A stretch of 64,000 nt of DNA, taken from positions 57,792 through 121,791 of the forward strand of contig JANXOV010000142.1 of the NCBI GenBank assembly GCA_025357635.1, given 5' to 3'. The notes beneath the pieces were generated by a model. The model ran no database searches, was not told where the DNA came from, and worked only from the letters and a program-made list of their open reading frames with translations. The translations under genes and the position numbers were made by a program. Source of the DNA: Pseudomonadota bacterium. GTDB taxonomy: Bacteria > Pseudomonadota > Gammaproteobacteria > Steroidobacterales > Steroidobacteraceae. Positions 50,393 to 59,745 of this stretch are shown one piece after another; position 1 is the first letter of the stretch; each line of letters opens with the position of its first letter.

Positions 50393-52807
50393 ATGCAACT
50401 GCAGAAAATTTTCCTGTCTCTGGCTGGTTTCGGCATTCTTTCAATTAGCGGCGCTCACCGCGCCCTGCCGGCGGAATCGTCCGGCGCCGTGCCGGCGACA
50501 CTCGAAGAAGTCATTGTAACCGCCCAGCGCCGCGAACAGCGTCTTCAGGACGTCCCCATCGCCGTGCAGGTCCTGTCGTCGGAGATGATCCAGAAGGCGG
50601 CTGCGGAAAACCTCGGACAGATGGATCGCTACGTCCCTGGCCTCGTCGCGTCCGGCGACAGCCCCACTCAACCGCACTTCCAGTTGCGCGGCATCGGCGC
50701 CAGCGACTTCGGTGTCGGCACGGACCCGGCAGTGGGTGTCTATGTCGACGGCGTGTACGCGGCGCGTTCGGGCGCGTCCTTTCTGGCCTTCAACGACATT
50801 GAACGGATCGAGGTGCTGCGTGGACCTCAAGGCACACTGCTGGGCCGATCGAGCGCAGCGGGCGCGATTTCCGTGGTGACGCGCAAGCCCTCGGATTTGC
50901 TCGAAGGAAGCGTCGACCTGCGGCTCGGCAACGACGGTAAACGGCGCGTGGAAGGCATGTTCAACGCGCCGCTCGCCTCGGGCGTCGCACTGCGCCTGAA
51001 TGCGGTCAGCAACGAGGCGGATGGTTATCTGACGGACGCAGGCACCGGCCGCAAACTCAACCCGGAAAAGAACTGGGCGGCGCGGGCGGCCTTGCGCTGG
51101 GATCTGGGCTCGGCGACACAACTGCAGCTTGCCTGGAGCCACGATTCGGTGAATCAACTGGCGCGCGTGGCGATCGGTCTGAATCCGCAGACGCCGGTGG
51201 GCACGCTGCCGCCGATCGTGACGCCCGCTACCGACGGATCGGGCTGGGTGAGTCCTTTGACGGCGCCAGTCTACAACGACGTAGTCGGTAACCGGGAGTC
51301 GCGCAAGCTCGACAATGTGATGCTGCAGTTCTCACACCAATTCGGTGACGTGGAGTTCCGCTCCACCACCGATTGGCGGCAGTTCGCCACCGAGAACCGC
51401 GAGGACGAGGACGGCACCAATCGTATTGCCACGTATTTCGATACTGCCAACGTCGAGCACAATGCCAATTGGTACCAGGAGTTCAAACTGTCGGGCAAGA
51501 ACTCGCTCATCGACTGGGTGGCCGGCGTCAGCTATTCCTCCGAGCATGCGCAACAGCACAGCGATACCGACCTGTACACCGATAGCGCTGACACCGTGCT
51601 GAGCAATCTGGGGATCTTGCCGGGCGGCCTGTTTGGTCCGACCGGGGATGGGCTGACCGCCGCCGGCTTCCCGGTCGACCTGCGAGGCGCGCCGTGGCGA
51701 GAGACCATGTTCGATGATGGCCGATTCAAATCGCTCGGTGTGTTCGGCGATGTCATCTGGCATCTCACCGATCGCCTCAATCTGACCACGGGTCTACGCT
51801 ATTCACGCGACAAAAAGGAGTTCGCGTGGCGCGCACCCTATCGTGAAGCGCCGCAATTGGAGGCCATACTCGATGCGTTGAATCAAGCCGGAGTGCTCGA
51901 CCCGGCATTCGGACTGCCGCCGCTGCAGGCGTATCAATTCAATTTGATCTTCGCCTACGGTCAGACACCGGGCACGGCCTACTCTTACGCCACATCAAAC
52001 ACCTGGAGCGATGTGAGTCCGCGACTGGTGCTGGACTACAAGATCAACCCCGACACTTTGATGTACGTTTCCGCGACAAAAGGTTTCACGCCGGGTGGCT
52101 TCGACAGCGTGCAGATCAATGGGCGCTACGACAAGGAAACAGTATGGAACTATGAGCTCGGCGTCAAGGCGGCCATTCCGGAGGCGCGCGTGGTCGTGAA
52201 CGCGGCGGCGTATTTCTATCAATATAAGAACAAGCAATCGCTCGTGCTGGCTGCGATCTCCGGCGGCGTGCCGCAATACGTCGTCGATTCCAGCGATCAA
52301 AAAGCGCATGGCCTGGATCTGGAAACGCGTTGGCAGCCCATGGCGGCATTGAGCCTGGGGTTGGCGGCCTCGTACATCGACTCGACCTACGAGAAATACA
52401 TTTCTCAATACGGCACAGATCTCGCCGGCGATCCGACGGGCGAGCCGACTTTGTCGCTCTCGGCCAATGGCGACTACACCATTGCGCTCGCCGGCGGCAG
52501 CAGCGTCGATTTCTTCCTCGCCTCCAGCTACCGTGGTTCCACACGCTGCAACGCAGATGCGCTGGCAACCAAGACCTGCCTGCCGGCGGCCAACTTCTCG
52601 CTGGGTGGTTCGCAGAACATCACTGACGCGCGCCTTGGCTGGCGTAGCGCCAGCGGTAAATTGAGTGCTTCGCTGTACGGCAACAACTTGTTCGACAAGC
52701 GCTACGTGACCGGCATCAATCAGATCACCGCTGGCACCTTCGGTACGCCGATCGCCTCGATCAATGCGCCGCGCCGCTTTGGGCTCGATCTGCATGCTGC
52801 GTTCTAG
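50393..52807 (+). CDS. TonB-dependent outer-membrane receptor
   Basis: An 804-residue receptor for active uptake across the outer membrane. The order is: signal peptide, TonB box (EEVIVTAQRREQ), plug domain (VPIAVQVLSSEMI; RGIGASDFGVGTDPAVGVYVDG; IEVLRGPQGTLLGRSSAAG), and a 22-strand barrel ending in PRRFGLDLHAAF. The plug sequence is of the sphingomonad/xanthomonad type often used for organic substrates rather than siderophores. The ATG follows GGGGGA with 6-base spacing. It heads the plus-strand operon that continues into the cytochromes; the next gene overlaps its end. Confidence 0.95.
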   Translation: MQLQKIFLSLAGFGILSISGAHRALPAESSGAVPATLEEVIVTAQRREQRLQDVPIAVQVLSSEMIQKAAAENLGQMDRYVPGLVASGDSPTQPHFQLRGIGASDFGVGTDPAVGVYVDGVYAARSGASFLAFNDIERIEVLRGPQGTLLGRSSAAGAISVVTRKPSDLLEGSVDLRLGNDGKRRVEGMFNAPLASGVALRLNAVSNEADGYLTDAGTGRKLNPEKNWAARAALRWDLGSATQLQLAWSHDSVNQLARVAIGLNPQTPVGTLPPIVTPATDGSGWVSPLTAPVYNDVVGNRESRKLDNVMLQFSHQFGDVEFRSTTDWRQFATENREDEDGTNRIATYFDTANVEHNANWYQEFKLSGKNSLIDWVAGVSYSSEHAQQHSDTDLYTDSADTVLSNLGILPGGLFGPTGDGLTAAGFPVDLRGAPWRETMFDDGRFKSLGVFGDVIWHLTDRLNLTTGLRYSRDKKEFAWRAPYREAPQLEAILDALNQAGVLDPAFGLPPLQAYQFNLIFAYGQTPGTAYSYATSNTWSDVSPRLVLDYKINPDTLMYVSATKGFTPGGFDSVQINGRYDKETVWNYELGVKAAIPEARVVVNAAAYFYQYKNKQSLVLAAISGGVPQYVVDSSDQKAHGLDLETRWQPMAALSLGLAASYIDSTYEKYISQYGTDLAGDPTGEPTLSLSANGDYTIALAGGSSVDFFLASSYRGSTRCNADALATKTCLPAANFSLGGSQNITDARLGWRSASGKLSASLYGNNLFDKRYVTGINQITAGTFGTPIASINAPRRFGLDLHAAF

Positions 52808-53444
52808 TGTTTTCCAGCGGTGTGCAGGCACCCTCGGGGTACTCTTGTTCGCACACGCCGCGCTCGCGATGGCGGGCGCGCCGGACGGACGGTCGTTGTA
52901 CGCGAGTTGCGTGGCCTGCCATGGGAAACAGGGTGAAGGGCTGGCGACCATAAAAGCGCCGGCCATCGCAGGTCTCGAGTCCTGGTATGTGGACCGGCAG
53001 CTGAAAAATTTCGCTACCGGGCTGCGCGGCGCGGCGACCGGAGATGCCGAAGGCGCCATGATGCGCGCCGCAGCCTCTTTGCTGAAAAGCGATGCCGAGC
53101 GTGCGGCCGTCGCCGCTTACGTAGCGGGCCTCCCAACACGACGGTCTGCACACCTCGAGTCTTCCAACGCCGCTGGCGCCACGAATGGACGCAACTATTT
53201 CAACGCCTTGTGCAGCGCCTGCCATGGCGCCAATGGCAGGGGGAACCAGCAGCTTGGAGCGCCGCGTCTGGCGGGTGCGTCGCCTGAGTATCTGGCGCGG
53301 CAGTTTTCCGCCTTCAAGTCGGGTCGACGTGGAGCGCACCCCGATGACAAGCTGGGTACACAAATGCGGGCTATCGCGGCGATGTTGCCTGACAGCCGCA
53401 CGGAAGCGGATGTGATCACCTACGCCGCCGGGCTGCCACCTTGA
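52794..53444 (+). CDS. c4-like dihaem cytochrome c
   Basis: A 216-residue periplasmic cytochrome with signal peptide (VLLFAHAALAMAG) and two haem c sites, CVACH and CSACH, each followed by the GRG/GEG loop and a distal methionine (GAMMRAAASLL and LGTQMRAIAAML). Two similar domains make it a c4-type electron carrier. It could supply or accept electrons for the following peroxidase. The start ATG 52794 lies within the last 14 bases of the receptor gene. Confidence 0.9.
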   Translation: MLRSSVFQRCAGTLGVLLFAHAALAMAGAPDGRSLYASCVACHGKQGEGLATIKAPAIAGLESWYVDRQLKNFATGLRGAATGDAEGAMMRAAASLLKSDAERAAVAAYVAGLPTRRSAHLESSNAAGATNGRNYFNALCSACHGANGRGNQQLGAPRLAGASPEYLARQFSAFKSGRRGAHPDDKLGTQMRAIAAMLPDSRTEADVITYAAGLPP

Positions 53445-54625
53445 GATCCGTCAGCGGGCCGCTGTGTCTGTTCGCGTACACGCTGCTCGCCTGCGCGCCG
53501 GTGCAGGCAAGCGCCTGGCGCTTGTCCGAGCAATGTCCGGCGAGTTTCGACAAACGAGATTCCCGCTGCTGGCTGCGTTCGACCTATCAGCAATACGGCT
53601 CGCTGACCGGTGCCGGTGTAGGCGGATTGAAAACCGGTCTGCCGCCGTTTCGTGACGGCTTCACGCCACAGCAGATCGACCTGGGACGTTACTTGTTTTT
53701 CGATCCGGTGATGTCGGCCAATGGAAAGCTGGCCTGTGCCAGTTGCCATGTTCCTGGCAAGGGCTTCACCGATCATCGCGTCCACAGCATCGGCATGGGC
53801 GGTCACGAAGTGCGGCGCAATGCGCCGAGTCTGTGGAATGTCGGATTCCTGAAGCGCTTTTTCTGGGACGGCCGCGCGCACTCGCTGGAAGAACAGGTGC
53901 AGGGACCGCTGTATAACGCGACGGAAATGGGGAATCGTCCGGAATCACTGGTCAAGACGCTGAACGGCCTTCCCGCGTATTTGACTTTGTTCGCGCAGGC
54001 GTTTCCACCCACCGGCAACGCAATTGGCGGCGATATTGCAGCGGCGCAGGTCTATACAGCGCTGGCCGCCTTCGAATCCTCGTTGATATCCCTCAACAGC
54101 CGCTACGATTTTTACGCGCAAGGGGTCGCCGACGCGCTGACTCCACATGAACTCGAAGGGATGAATGTGTTCCGCTCGTTTGTCGCGCGCTGCGCCGAGT
54201 GCCACACGCCGCCGCTGTTCACCAATCAACAGATCGCCGTCATCGGCATGCCCGAACCGGCCGGGATGCCTTTCGATGCTGGCGCCGGCGCGGCGACCGA
54301 TGCGCCGATGCTGCGTGGAGGCTTCAAGATTCCCAGCTTGCGCAATGCCGCGCTCACCGCGCCTTATGGACACTCCGGACAGTTCGGCACGTTGCGCGAA
54401 ACCGTGGCTTTCTACACGGGCGGGCGCGGCCATGCCGTGCCAAAGGGCGAAAACCTGCACTTGCACTGGCATATCTGGGAGCCGAAGCTCTCAGGCGTTG
54501 AACTGGACCGGCTCGTCGATTTCATCGGCGCGCTGACCGACGAATCTTTTCTGCCCGCCATCCCCGCGTCATTGCCATCCGGCCTGCCGCCGCCTATTGA
54601 ATCCACTCTCGGAGAACGCTCTTGA
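53441..54625 (+). CDS. MauG/CcpA-like dihaem cytochrome c peroxidase
   Basis: A 394-residue periplasmic protein with signal peptide and two haem sites, CASCH (Cys99-His103) and CAECH. The FDPVMSANGKLACASCHVPGKGFTD and RNAPSLWNVGF blocks are those of bacterial dihaem peroxidases; the MauG branch also performs oxidative maturation of proteins. H2O2 reduction or oxidation of a small molecule or protein is likely. Start TTG 53441 overlaps the stop of the c4 gene; there is a TTGA overlap with the next gene as well, so the three proteins are made together. Confidence 0.9.
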   Translation: MRSVSGPLCLFAYTLLACAPVQASAWRLSEQCPASFDKRDSRCWLRSTYQQYGSLTGAGVGGLKTGLPPFRDGFTPQQIDLGRYLFFDPVMSANGKLACASCHVPGKGFTDHRVHSIGMGGHEVRRNAPSLWNVGFLKRFFWDGRAHSLEEQVQGPLYNATEMGNRPESLVKTLNGLPAYLTLFAQAFPPTGNAIGGDIAAAQVYTALAAFESSLISLNSRYDFYAQGVADALTPHELEGMNVFRSFVARCAECHTPPLFTNQQIAVIGMPEPAGMPFDAGAGAATDAPMLRGGFKIPSLRNAALTAPYGHSGQFGTLRETVAFYTGGRGHAVPKGENLHLHWHIWEPKLSGVELDRLVDFIGALTDESFLPAIPASLPSGLPPPIESTLGERS

Positions 54626-56124
54626 AAAAGTCCGCACTTGTCAGCATCGCTCTGGTGGCCCTTGCTGCCTGGGTTGGGTACACGTATGGCACCCGCAGTG
54701 GCAGTCACGCGCCGCCGACCGCGGCCGGCTCCACCACTGACACCCTGGCTTCGGCCAAACACACCGCAGGTTCTGCGGCCGCCTTGCTCAAGCCCGGTGT
54801 CAGCACCGGACAGGTCATTGTCGTCAAGCCGGGTGAGTCCATTCAGGACGCGGTGCGCAAGGCGCAACCCGGTGACACGGTGCAGGTCATGCCGGGCAAC
54901 TATTCCGAGACTGTGTACATCGACAAGGACAACATTGCGTTGGTCGGCGTGATTCACGGCGGCGACTGGCCGACCCTGGATGGACAAGGCAAGCGCAACG
55001 ATGCCGTGCTGTACTCCGGCAATGGCATCCGGGTAGAGAATCTCAAGATCACCAACTACAAGGGCAATGCCATCATGGGACAGGCGGGCAACAACTTCGT
55101 TGTCCGTCACAACTGGATCGTGAATTCGGGCGTGTATGGAATCTTCCCGGAGTTCGCGCAGAACGGATTGATCGAATACAACACGCTGACCGGCATCGAA
55201 GACGCCGCGATCTACGTAGGCATGTCCGACAACATTCACGTGGCCCACAACGAAGTTCACGGCAACGTGGCCGGAATCGAATCGGAAAACTCCCGGCACG
55301 TGATCATCGAGCACAACCTGGCCTACGACAATGCTGGCGGCATCCTCACGTTCATCACGCCGGGCTTGCCGATCAAGACGGCTTTTGATGTCATCATCCG
55401 CAATAATTTCGTGGTGGCCAACAACCACAAAAACTTTGGCGCGCCCGGCTCCATCGTCTCCGGTGTTCCCAGCGGCACCGGCATCATCGTCATGGCGGCG
55501 GACGATGTCATCATCGAGAACAACGTCATCCGCGACAACAAGAATGCCGGCATCATCGTGGCCGACCACAAATCATTCGCCAACATCACGCCGGACCCGG
55601 AATCTGACCCCAGTCCGGATCGGGTGCAGGTGCTGCCGAATCTGTTTGCCGACAATGGTTACGAACCGATCAAGGACATCCAGGCCTTGATGCTGGCGGG
55701 ATTGACCCGGCAAGGTCCGGACCTGGTCGCCGTGGGCAGCGGCAGCGGCAGCTGCGTCACGAATCGCGATGCCATCAAGTGGCTGGGCGTCAGCACCTGG
55801 ACCGCCTGCCAGCGCACGAGTACGAGCGATGTCGTCACGTATCTGCTCGACCAACCGGCACCGCCGCGCGTGCTGTCGGCGCAGGACCGCGGCAAATTGG
55901 TCTACTCGTCGGTCTGTGCCGGCTGCCACGCCTACAACGTGCGCATGATCGGACCACCGACGCAGATTCTGCAGGCCATGTATGCCGGCAACCCGCAGGG
56001 CATCGCCGACTACATTGCCAAGCCGGTCAGGAAGCGCGAGGACTTTCCGCCCATGCCGTCCCAGGCGCATCTGAGCCCGGACCTGCGGCTGGCTGTGGCG
56101 CAGTACATGCTGACGGTGAAGTAG
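54622..56124 (+). CDS. parallel beta-helix protein fused to a cytochrome c domain
   Basis: A 500-residue exported protein. A signal anchor is followed by a right-handed beta-helix of the NosD/pectate-lyase-like type (about 65-335; repeats such as NNFVVRHNWIVNSGVYGIFP, NIHVAHNEVHGNVAGIESEN, DVIIENNVIRDNKNAGIIVA). The C-terminal 85 residues form a cytochrome c domain with CAGCH (Cys432-His436) and a probable distal Met in FPPMPSQ. The combination is unusual: it suggests a periplasmic carbohydrate- or lactone-binding/cleaving scaffold wired to electron transfer. Start TTG 54622 is preceded by GGAGAA. No pectate-lyase catalytic residues could be confirmed. Confidence 0.85.
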   Translation: MKKSALVSIALVALAAWVGYTYGTRSGSHAPPTAAGSTTDTLASAKHTAGSAAALLKPGVSTGQVIVVKPGESIQDAVRKAQPGDTVQVMPGNYSETVYIDKDNIALVGVIHGGDWPTLDGQGKRNDAVLYSGNGIRVENLKITNYKGNAIMGQAGNNFVVRHNWIVNSGVYGIFPEFAQNGLIEYNTLTGIEDAAIYVGMSDNIHVAHNEVHGNVAGIESENSRHVIIEHNLAYDNAGGILTFITPGLPIKTAFDVIIRNNFVVANNHKNFGAPGSIVSGVPSGTGIIVMAADDVIIENNVIRDNKNAGIIVADHKSFANITPDPESDPSPDRVQVLPNLFADNGYEPIKDIQALMLAGLTRQGPDLVAVGSGSGSCVTNRDAIKWLGVSTWTACQRTSTSDVVTYLLDQPAPPRVLSAQDRGKLVYSSVCAGCHAYNVRMIGPPTQILQAMYAGNPQGIADYIAKPVRKREDFPPMPSQAHLSPDLRLAVAQYMLTVK

Positions 56125-56191
56125 CGCGGGGGCGATCGCCTTTGTGCGCGTCGCGACGAGTATGCGGCGAACAACACATGGGAGAAAGCAC

Positions 56192-57799
56192 GTGAAATCC
56201 ATGACATGCGGCGAAGCCGTAATGAAACTTCTCGCCGCCTACGAAGTGGACACGGTGTTCGGCATGGCCGGGACCATGACCGTCGAGCTGTATCGCGGCA
56301 TCGGTCTTGCGGGGATCCGTCACGTGCAGTGTCGCAACGAACAGGGCGCGAGCCTCATGGCCGACGGCTACGCGCGCGCCACCGGCAAACCTGGCGTGTG
56401 CACCCTCATTGCCGGTCCGGGCGTCACCAACGCGGCGACCGGCATCGCGCAGGCCTTCTGCGATTCGCAGCCGATGCTTGTGTTATCCGGTGCATGCGCA
56501 ACGCGCACGCAGGGCAAAGGCTGGGGTGCGATCCACGAACTCACCGACCAGGCCGCCGTCACGGCCGGGTTCACTGCGCTCAGCGCCATGGTCCGCTATC
56601 CCGAAGAGTTGCCGGAGTTGATTGCTCGCGCGTATGCCGTGTTTCGCGGTACGCGGCCTCGCCCGGTGCATCTGTCGCTGCCGCGGGACGTCCTGCCCGA
56701 ACCCGTCGCGGGAGAATGGACGACCCGGCGCGCGCCGTCCTTGCCGATGCCTGATCTGTCGGTGATCGAGGAGGCTGCGGATCGCCTCTCGAAAGCCAGG
56801 CGCCCGTTGATTCTGGTCGGTGGCGGCGCGGTCGGCACGCGCAAGTCGCTGACCGCAATCGCCGAGCACATTGGCGCTGCGGTGCTTTCCACCAACGCCG
56901 GCAAAGGCATCCTTCCGGAATCCCACTCCTTGTCGTTGGGCTGCTCCATCGTTCAGCAACCCAGCCAGGAGGCACTGGCGGCAGCCGACGTGGTGCTTCT
57001 GGTCGGCACCGAAGTCGCCGCGGGCGACAGCTTCCTGCCGAAACTCGAGATGTCCGGCGACATCGTTCGGATCGACATCGACCCCAAACAACTGACCGCG
57101 GTGTATCCCGCGGCAGTGCCCATACAAGCCGATGCGCGTGCAGCAATGGATGCGCTTGCGTCCGCGCTCGTGAGACGCAAAGCTGCAGGGCAGCGATCGC
57201 AAGGCGAAACGCAGGTTCGGGAGATTCTCGCGCGCAATACCGCGACCATGACCGATCTTGAAAGGCAGCACGCGCGTGTATGGAAGATTCTGCGGTCAGC
57301 GATTCCCGCCGATGCGATCGTGATGGGCGATGCCACACAAATCGTCTACACCGGCTCGTATGCCATGCCGATGGAGACGGAGCGCTGCTGGTATTACTCC
57401 GGCACGTATTGCGCGCTCGGCGTTGCCTTGCCGATGGCCGTCGGCGCCAAGATTGGCGCGCCGCATCGGCCGGTGATCGCCGTCGCGGGCGATGGCGGGT
57501 TCATGTTCACGGTCAATGAGCTGGCCACGGCGGCGGAGGAAGGCCTCGCGCTCCCCGTCATCGTGTGGAACAACGATGCGCTGAACGCGATCGTGGAGCA
57601 GATGGATAAACAACACGTCCCACGCATCGGCGTGGAGCCCAAGAGTCCCGACTTCCTGCAAGTGGCGCAAGGACTGGGCTGTCACGCCGTGCGTCCATCG
57701 AGCGCTGAGCAGTTGGCGCAATCGGTTCGCGATGCGTTCGCCGCCGATCGACCGACGCTGATCGAAGTCCGGCAGGACAGCCCGTGGCTGATGGCCTGA
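56192..57799 (+). CDS. thiamine-diphosphate-dependent enzyme (acetolactate synthase/AruI-type)
   Basis: A 535-residue ThDP enzyme with the Pyr, central and PP domains in order. The catalytic glutamate is in CRNEQGASLMADGYAR, and the cofactor motif is AVAGDGGFMFTVNELATAAE ending in WNND. The overall pattern (TCGEAVMKLLAAYEVDTVFG) is closest to the 2-oxo acid decarboxylase/acetolactate-synthase-like group that includes AruI; a benzoylformate- or keto-acid-type decarboxylase is likely. The GTG at 56192 has GGGAGA at good spacing. It ends the receptor operon and converges with the aldo/keto reductase. Confidence 0.88.
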   Translation: MKSMTCGEAVMKLLAAYEVDTVFGMAGTMTVELYRGIGLAGIRHVQCRNEQGASLMADGYARATGKPGVCTLIAGPGVTNAATGIAQAFCDSQPMLVLSGACATRTQGKGWGAIHELTDQAAVTAGFTALSAMVRYPEELPELIARAYAVFRGTRPRPVHLSLPRDVLPEPVAGEWTTRRAPSLPMPDLSVIEEAADRLSKARRPLILVGGGAVGTRKSLTAIAEHIGAAVLSTNAGKGILPESHSLSLGCSIVQQPSQEALAAADVVLLVGTEVAAGDSFLPKLEMSGDIVRIDIDPKQLTAVYPAAVPIQADARAAMDALASALVRRKAAGQRSQGETQVREILARNTATMTDLERQHARVWKILRSAIPADAIVMGDATQIVYTGSYAMPMETERCWYYSGTYCALGVALPMAVGAKIGAPHRPVIAVAGDGGFMFTVNELATAAEEGLALPVIVWNNDALNAIVEQMDKQHVPRIGVEPKSPDFLQVAQGLGCHAVRPSSAEQLAQSVRDAFAADRPTLIEVRQDSPWLMA

Positions 57800-57807
57800 T
57801 CGAGGCG

Positions 57808-57825
57808 TCCGGGTATCAGCCCGGA
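57808..57825. terminator. small hairpin at the convergent junction
   Basis: TCCGGG-TATCAG-CCCGGA forms a 6-base-pair hairpin between the ThDP gene stop (57799) and the aldo/keto reductase stop (57816-57818), and overlaps the latter. It may act as a weak two-way terminator; no T-run. Confidence 0.4.
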
Positions 57826-58811
57826 TGCAGCGCGCGGGGCCGCCTCATCGGTTGCTGGTCGTTGATCTCGTCGCGCGGCCGGTAAGGCGCCTCCAGAAAT
57901 TCTCTTTCGGCGGCGGCGAGGCGTAGCGCCAACGCCTCCACCGCGACGTCGAGGTGCGCAGACTTCGCTGCACCCACGATGGGAATGTTCGAATGAGAGT
58001 TGCCCGCAACCCAGGCCGTCGCGATATGCGCTCTGCTCACGCCGCGCCGCGTGGCCACTTCACGAACGCGTCGCGCGATCTCGCGGTCGATCTCATCGCC
58101 GTAGAATTCCTGAAAAAGGTCATGCGCCGTGCGCGATGTGCCGGCGTTGCGTGCAAGGTACCCGCGCGCGAGAGGGCTGAACGTGGTGACGGCGATGTCC
58201 TGGTTCTGGCAATACGGAAACATCTCCCGCTCTTCTTCACGGTAGAGCAGGTTGTACTGACACTGCATGTTGACGAAGGGCGTCCAGCCGTTCATCGCTG
58301 CCACATGGTTCATCTGCGCGAATTGCCACGTGTACATGGTCGAGGCGCCAAGGTAACGCACCTTGCCGGCGCGAACCGTGTCGTGCAGCGCCTGCATGGA
58401 CTCTTCGATGGGCGTGTCGGCATCGAAGGCGTGAATCACGTACAAGTCGACGTAGTCGGTACCCAAGCGCGCGAGCGATCGGTCGATCGAGGTCGCGATG
58501 TGCTGGCGCGACAGACCGCGGTCGGTCGGGTCGTCGCTCATCGGATAAAAAACCTTGGTCGCGAGCACCAGCCGCTCGCGTGCGCTCATCTTGAGCAGGT
58601 TTCGGGCGACCACCTCTTCGTTGCGGCCGGCCGAGTACCAGTCGGCCATGTCGAAGAAGGTGATGCCGAGGTCTAGCGCGTGCTGCAGGATGGGAATCGA
58701 TTCCGCTTCGTCGAGCACCCAGCCCTTCCAGGCAGAGCTGCCCATGGACATCGTGCCGAGGCAGAGCTGCGACACTTTGAGGTCCGTCTTCCCGAACCGG
58801 ATGTACTCCAT
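57816..58811 (-). CDS. aldo/keto reductase
   Basis: A 331-residue (beta/alpha)8 NAD(P)H oxidoreductase of the YghZ/AKR11-14-like group. The catalytic tetrad is visible as FFDMADWYSAG (Asp and Tyr), LVLATKVF (Lys) and YVIHAFD (His). GNSHSNIPIVGAAKSAHL is the cofactor phosphate-binding region. It reduces an aldehyde or ketone, or runs in reverse on a sugar-like polyol. It is the last gene of a minus-strand run that begins with the AllC-like amidase. Confidence 0.92.
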   Translation of the reverse strand: MEYIRFGKTDLKVSQLCLGTMSMGSSAWKGWVLDEAESIPILQHALDLGITFFDMADWYSAGRNEEVVARNLLKMSARERLVLATKVFYPMSDDPTDRGLSRQHIATSIDRSLARLGTDYVDLYVIHAFDADTPIEESMQALHDTVRAGKVRYLGASTMYTWQFAQMNHVAAMNGWTPFVNMQCQYNLLYREEEREMFPYCQNQDIAVTTFSPLARGYLARNAGTSRTAHDLFQEFYGDEIDREIARRVREVATRRGVSRAHIATAWVAGNSHSNIPIVGAAKSAHLDVAVEALALRLAAAEREFLEAPYRPRDEINDQQPMRRPRALHPG

Positions 58812-58818
58812 GCCAGAC

Positions 58819-59745
58819 CTATTGCGCCTCTTTCGCCGGTGAATGATTTGCGATCCAATGGCGCGCGATGCTTGTCCGGTTGCACAGCCAGACGCCCTCG
58901 TGGCGTTGAATGTGTTCGAGCAGCTTCACCAGCGCGCCGATTCGACCGGGACGGCCGATGATGCGGCCGTGCAGACCGATGCTCATCATCCGCGGCCGTC
59001 CCTCGACTCCTGAACGATACAGCCAGTCAAAGGCGTCGCGGCAATAGGTGAAGTAATCCTCGCCGGTGGCAAAATCCCCGCCGCGCTGCAGGCGGCTGTC
59101 GTTGGTGTCGAAGCTGTAGGGAATCACCAGGTGGGCGTGGCCGGCAACGCGGGTCCAATACGGGAGGTCGTCGTTGTAGGCGTCGCTGTCGTAGAGGAAG
59201 CCACCAGCCTCGACCACCAATCGTCGAGTGTTGGGGCCGGGCCGGCCGGTGTACCAACCCAGCGGCCGGCGACCGATGAGACGGGTGATGACCTCGATGT
59301 TGCGGGCGATATCGGCGCGTTCTGCGGCCTCCGGAACACTTTGATAGTCGATCCAGCGTTGTCCGTGGCAGGCGACTTCGAGTCCGCTTGCGGCCAGGGC
59401 CGCCGCGGCGCCCGGGTTGCGTTCCAGCGCCATGCCGACTGCGTAGACGGTGGCGTCCACGCGGCGATCGCCGAGAACGCGCATGATTTCCCAAAACCCC
59501 ACGCGGCTGCCGTATTCAAAATTGGATTCGACGTTCAGATTGCGCGCGTTCGGCAAGGGCTCGCCGCCGACATCGGTCAACACGGATTCGGAATGGGTGT
59601 CACCGTGCAGAATGCAGGATTCGCCACCTTCCTCGTAGTTCAGAACGATCGAGACGGCGATGCGCGCGCCGTTTGGCCAGCGCGGCTCGGGCGGGTTCTG
59701 GCCGTAGCCGATAAGATCGCGGGGATAAGGTCTTGAGTCCTTCAT
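58819..59745 (-). CDS. polysaccharide-deacetylase-fold amidohydrolase (PuuE-like)
   Basis: A 308-residue NodB-fold enzyme. The metal/catalytic segments are AVSIVLNYEEGGE, EVACHGQRWIDYQ and IGLHGRIIGRPGR, with the ESVLTDVG and NVESNFEYGSRVGFWE blocks typical of PuuE, a cofactor-independent allantoinase, and its relatives. It would open a cyclic ureide or a related amide. Next to an AllC-like amidase this suggests a two-step ureide or amide breakdown, though the substrate could be different here. The ATG at 59745 overlaps the epimerase stop (ATGA). Confidence 0.85.
   Translation of the reverse strand: MKDSRPYPRDLIGYGQNPPEPRWPNGARIAVSIVLNYEEGGESCILHGDTHSESVLTDVGGEPLPNARNLNVESNFEYGSRVGFWEIMRVLGDRRVDATVYAVGMALERNPGAAAALAASGLEVACHGQRWIDYQSVPEAAERADIARNIEVITRLIGRRPLGWYTGRPGPNTRRLVVEAGGFLYDSDAYNDDLPYWTRVAGHAHLVIPYSFDTNDSRLQRGGDFATGEDYFTYCRDAFDWLYRSGVEGRPRMMSIGLHGRIIGRPGRIGALVKLLEHIQRHEGVWLCNRTSIARHWIANHSPAKEAQ

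Noticed and set aside
56125..56191. A thiamine (TPP) riboswitch in front of the ThDP enzyme gene.
   Set aside because: The interval is only 67 bases, lacks the conserved TPP-aptamer blocks, and the gene uses rather than makes the cofactor.
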